Below, in pieces: positions 17,843-19,606 of a stretch of DNA of 19,606 nucleotides. How positions within the stretch are numbered: the first letter of the stretch is position 1; each line of letters starts with the position of its first letter. The notes beneath the pieces are model-generated. The model did not search any database. It was not told the origin of the DNA and saw only the letters and a list, made by a program, of their open reading frames with translations. A program made the translations under genes and the position numbers. Source of the DNA: Erysipelotrichaceae bacterium (GTDB lineage Bacteria > Bacillota_I > Bacilli_A > Erysipelotrichales > Coprobacillaceae); the NCBI GenBank assembly GCA_021202205.1, contig JAJQDJ010000312.1, forward strand, positions 1 through 19,606. Reading direction: 5' to 3'.

Positions 17843-19546
17843 TTAATCCTCCTTACGAATCGGATAATAGAATAATTCATTTTTGATATCTGAATTAACT
17901 AAAACATTGGTAAGTTGTTGATAGGTTTCTTTTTTTAAACCAAAGAATTTTTCACGTTCTTTTGTAACCATTTTTTCAATATAAGAAGGCATAATACCTA
18001 AATAAGCGAGTGTCCATAAAAATGGACCTTCTATCATAGATGGTGTAGGTAATCCACTTTCATTATTTCTATTAGAATATGGATTATCTAAATCATAACC
18101 GTATGATGCCACCGCAAAAGGTGTAAAACAACTAAAGATGTTCCCTATTTGCGCAACAATACCTTTAGATGAATTCAAATAATTATAACTCTTTTGAATA
18201 AACCATTTCATATTATTATAAAATAATGCACCTTTTTCATTAACCCAAGGTGTTTTTTCACTTTTTTCACTTAAATAATACATTGGATTAGAAGATGAAG
18301 CAAATGGATTAAATTGACTATGGAATAAGTCATAGCTTTCTAATGCCTCATCACTTCTTGTAATTAAGACAACTGCTGGTATTTTTCTTTCCATTTTAAT
18401 AGCTTGCATAGTTGTTTCAATGTTCGCTAACACCTCCATAATATTGGTATTCACAGGATCTGCTGTTGCAGCAGCATGCATTGGATCGATTTGTGCTGGC
18501 GATATGCATAACCATATCATATTAGCTGAGCGAATAATTTCTCTTTGTTCAGCAACAAAATCAGCATCACCACCATCATAGATTTCACCTGGCATATCAA
18601 CAAATGTAAAAATGAAATTACGACGAGTACTATTGATTCTAAAAGTTAAAGAAAACATTGGTATGGCTTCTTTATTTTCTGATGTTTCTCTTATGACTGG
18701 CGTTTTTTCTATTTTTTTGCCTGTCACATATGGCGTTAAAAGTGTTTGTTTAAATGTACTCCAGCCTTCTCCCGCATAAGCCAGTGTTGTAATGACATCT
18801 TGATCATAACCTAAAGATTCATAACCATTGCCTTCTCTCATAATACTCGCAAGAAGTGATGCCAAATACGCTGTTTTACCTACTCTGGCCGTGCCTGCAA
18901 GACCAATGACAATTTCTTTGAATTTTCCAGCATGCCCATAAAGTTCTTTACCACAAGGCCTGCCTTCCTTGCCTTTACAAATAAACTTAGAAATAGTTTT
19001 TTTAGATCCATCATCAAAAGTAACCTCTAACTTATTGGCGAAGCTATTACCTCTATCATCTTTATCCATAATCACTATAACATCAAAATAAGCAATTGTT
19101 GTATTCATATTAGTTTTAACACGATTAGCAACTTCCTGTATTTTTTCAGCCAATTCATCTAAATCCACTTCTTTAGAAGTAGCCATAAACTTTGTAAGAT
19201 TTTCATATTCAATCCCTATATTACCAGCTAATATATCAATATCCGTTCCAGGTTTATGAGCAAGTTTAATAAGTTGCTGTTCTAACTTTTCACTTGTAAA
19301 AACAAACCTTCCCTGATATGTATTTTGCGATGCTACTTGAAAATCATATTCATCAATCAAATCTTGTAATGTAAGATACAAACATAAATTCAATCCTGTT
19401 AAATCATACCATTCGATGCTTGCTCCAAAATGTCTACGACTCATCTTTTCTAAAGCCATATTCAATAAATGACCAAAATCAAAAGCCAATTCATTTGCTT
19501 CCATAACACGTCCACATCGCGGACAATGTACTTTATGAAATGCCAT
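17843..19546 (-). CDS. Zinc-ribbon P-loop GTPase (TRAFAC / double-GTPase type)
   Basis: The 567 residues contain a GTPase core. The Walker A/G1 motif is GTARVGKT at 218-225, the G3 motif is DMPG at 316-319 (FTFVDMPGE), and a G4-like TRSD is at 395-398 after a strand (AVVLITRSDE), replacing the usual NKxD. Two Cys pairs, CPRC (8/11) and C190/C198, flank a 180-residue insertion and probably form a split zinc ribbon. After G3, the hydrophobic strand MIWLCISPAQID is the normal GTPase core strand. The sequence resembles the DO-GTPase2/TRAFAC GTPases found beside GAP1 and vWA genes; a second GTPase domain is not visible in this chain. There is no signal peptide or TM, so it is cytoplasmic. It is the first gene of the run seen here, with GAGGAGGGAAGAGT before ATG 19546. 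Confidence 0.85.
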   Translation of the reverse strand: MAFHKVHCPRCGRVMEANELAFDFGHLLNMALEKMSRRHFGASIEWYDLTGLNLCLYLTLQDLIDEYDFQVASQNTYQGRFVFTSEKLEQQLIKLAHKPGTDIDILAGNIGIEYENLTKFMATSKEVDLDELAEKIQEVANRVKTNMNTTIAYFDVIVIMDKDDRGNSFANKLEVTFDDGSKKTISKFICKGKEGRPCGKELYGHAGKFKEIVIGLAGTARVGKTAYLASLLASIMREGNGYESLGYDQDVITTLAYAGEGWSTFKQTLLTPYVTGKKIEKTPVIRETSENKEAIPMFSLTFRINSTRRNFIFTFVDMPGEIYDGGDADFVAEQREIIRSANMIWLCISPAQIDPMHAAATADPVNTNIMEVLANIETTMQAIKMERKIPAVVLITRSDEALESYDLFHSQFNPFASSSNPMYYLSEKSEKTPWVNEKGALFYNNMKWFIQKSYNYLNSSKGIVAQIGNIFSCFTPFAVASYGYDLDNPYSNRNNESGLPTPSMIEGPFLWTLAYLGIMPSYIEKMVTKEREKFFGLKKETYQQLTNVLVNSDIKNELFYYPIRKED

Positions 19547-19606
19547 ACTCTTCCCTCCTCGTATAATAAGTATAGTAAGATATATATCAGGTATATACCT
19601 TACAGT
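19547..19606 (-). other. Upstream region of the GTPase operon, cut by the window end
   Basis: These 60 AT-rich bases hold a strong ribosome binding site (GAGGAGG) and a perfect 12-bp palindrome AGGTATATACCT (19589-19600). Possible -10-like hexamers (TATACT) are present, but no -35 box at correct spacing. The palindrome could be an operator half-way to a promoter further out, or chance in AT-rich DNA. Whether more operon genes lie beyond the edge cannot be seen. Confidence 0.3.

Noticed and set aside
19547..19606. A complete promoter for the operon
   Set aside because: TATACT-like hexamers occur but no -35 box sits 16-18 bases away, and the sequence is too AT-rich for -10 matches to mean much.
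1..19606. CRISPR arrays, tRNA or rRNA genes, insertion sequences, attachment sites
   Set aside because: I saw no regularly spaced repeats, no cloverleaf or rRNA-like segments, no transposase frames and no flanking direct repeats in the window.

Overview
The window is AT-rich, low-GC Gram-positive (Bacillota) DNA. Evidence for this is the strong AGGAGG-type ribosome binding sites, a T-box leader on metG, an intrinsic terminator, and Lys/Asn/Ile-rich proteins. The style suits a gut Erysipelotrichia- or Coprobacillaceae-like organism, but no marker here fixes the genus.

Left end, + strand (1-1297): the end of an unrecognised membrane protein, then an AraC-family regulator split by a one-base frameshift. 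Middle, - strand (about 1278-3480): metG (methionyl-tRNA synthetase), with its own promoter, a T-box riboswitch leader carrying a probable ATG (Met) specifier, and an intrinsic terminator whose stem overlaps the ends of both metG and the AraC gene.

Most of the window (3477-19546, - strand) is one tightly packed run of ten genes with gaps of 18 nt or less. In order of transcription they encode: a zinc-ribbon P-loop GTPase; a large protein resembling GTPase-associated protein 1 (GAP1); a multi-pass membrane protein; a small lipoprotein (frameshifted); a secreted-then-anchored vWA protein; a 1220-residue tubulin/FtsZ-like GTPase; an unrecognised helical protein; a six-TM vWA protein; a small beta-rich protein; and an unrecognised distal protein (frameshifted). 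The combination of two NTP-switch proteins with two vWA proteins recalls the GTPase/vWA conflict systems described by the Aravind group, but I see no toxin, nuclease or other effector.

My reading is a membrane-linked assembly. By signal-peptide and positive-inside arguments both vWA domains face outward. Both vWA proteins have short acidic DDF-type cytoplasmic tails. The tubulin-like protein, GTPase and GAP1-like protein sit inside. This layout resembles an integrin coupled to a GTPase-driven scaffold, and that is inference.

Three genes carry single-base losses, two of them in A6 runs. This could be assembly error, real decay, or slippage-tolerant sites. The distal gene also has an in-frame TAG at codon 3 of its best start.
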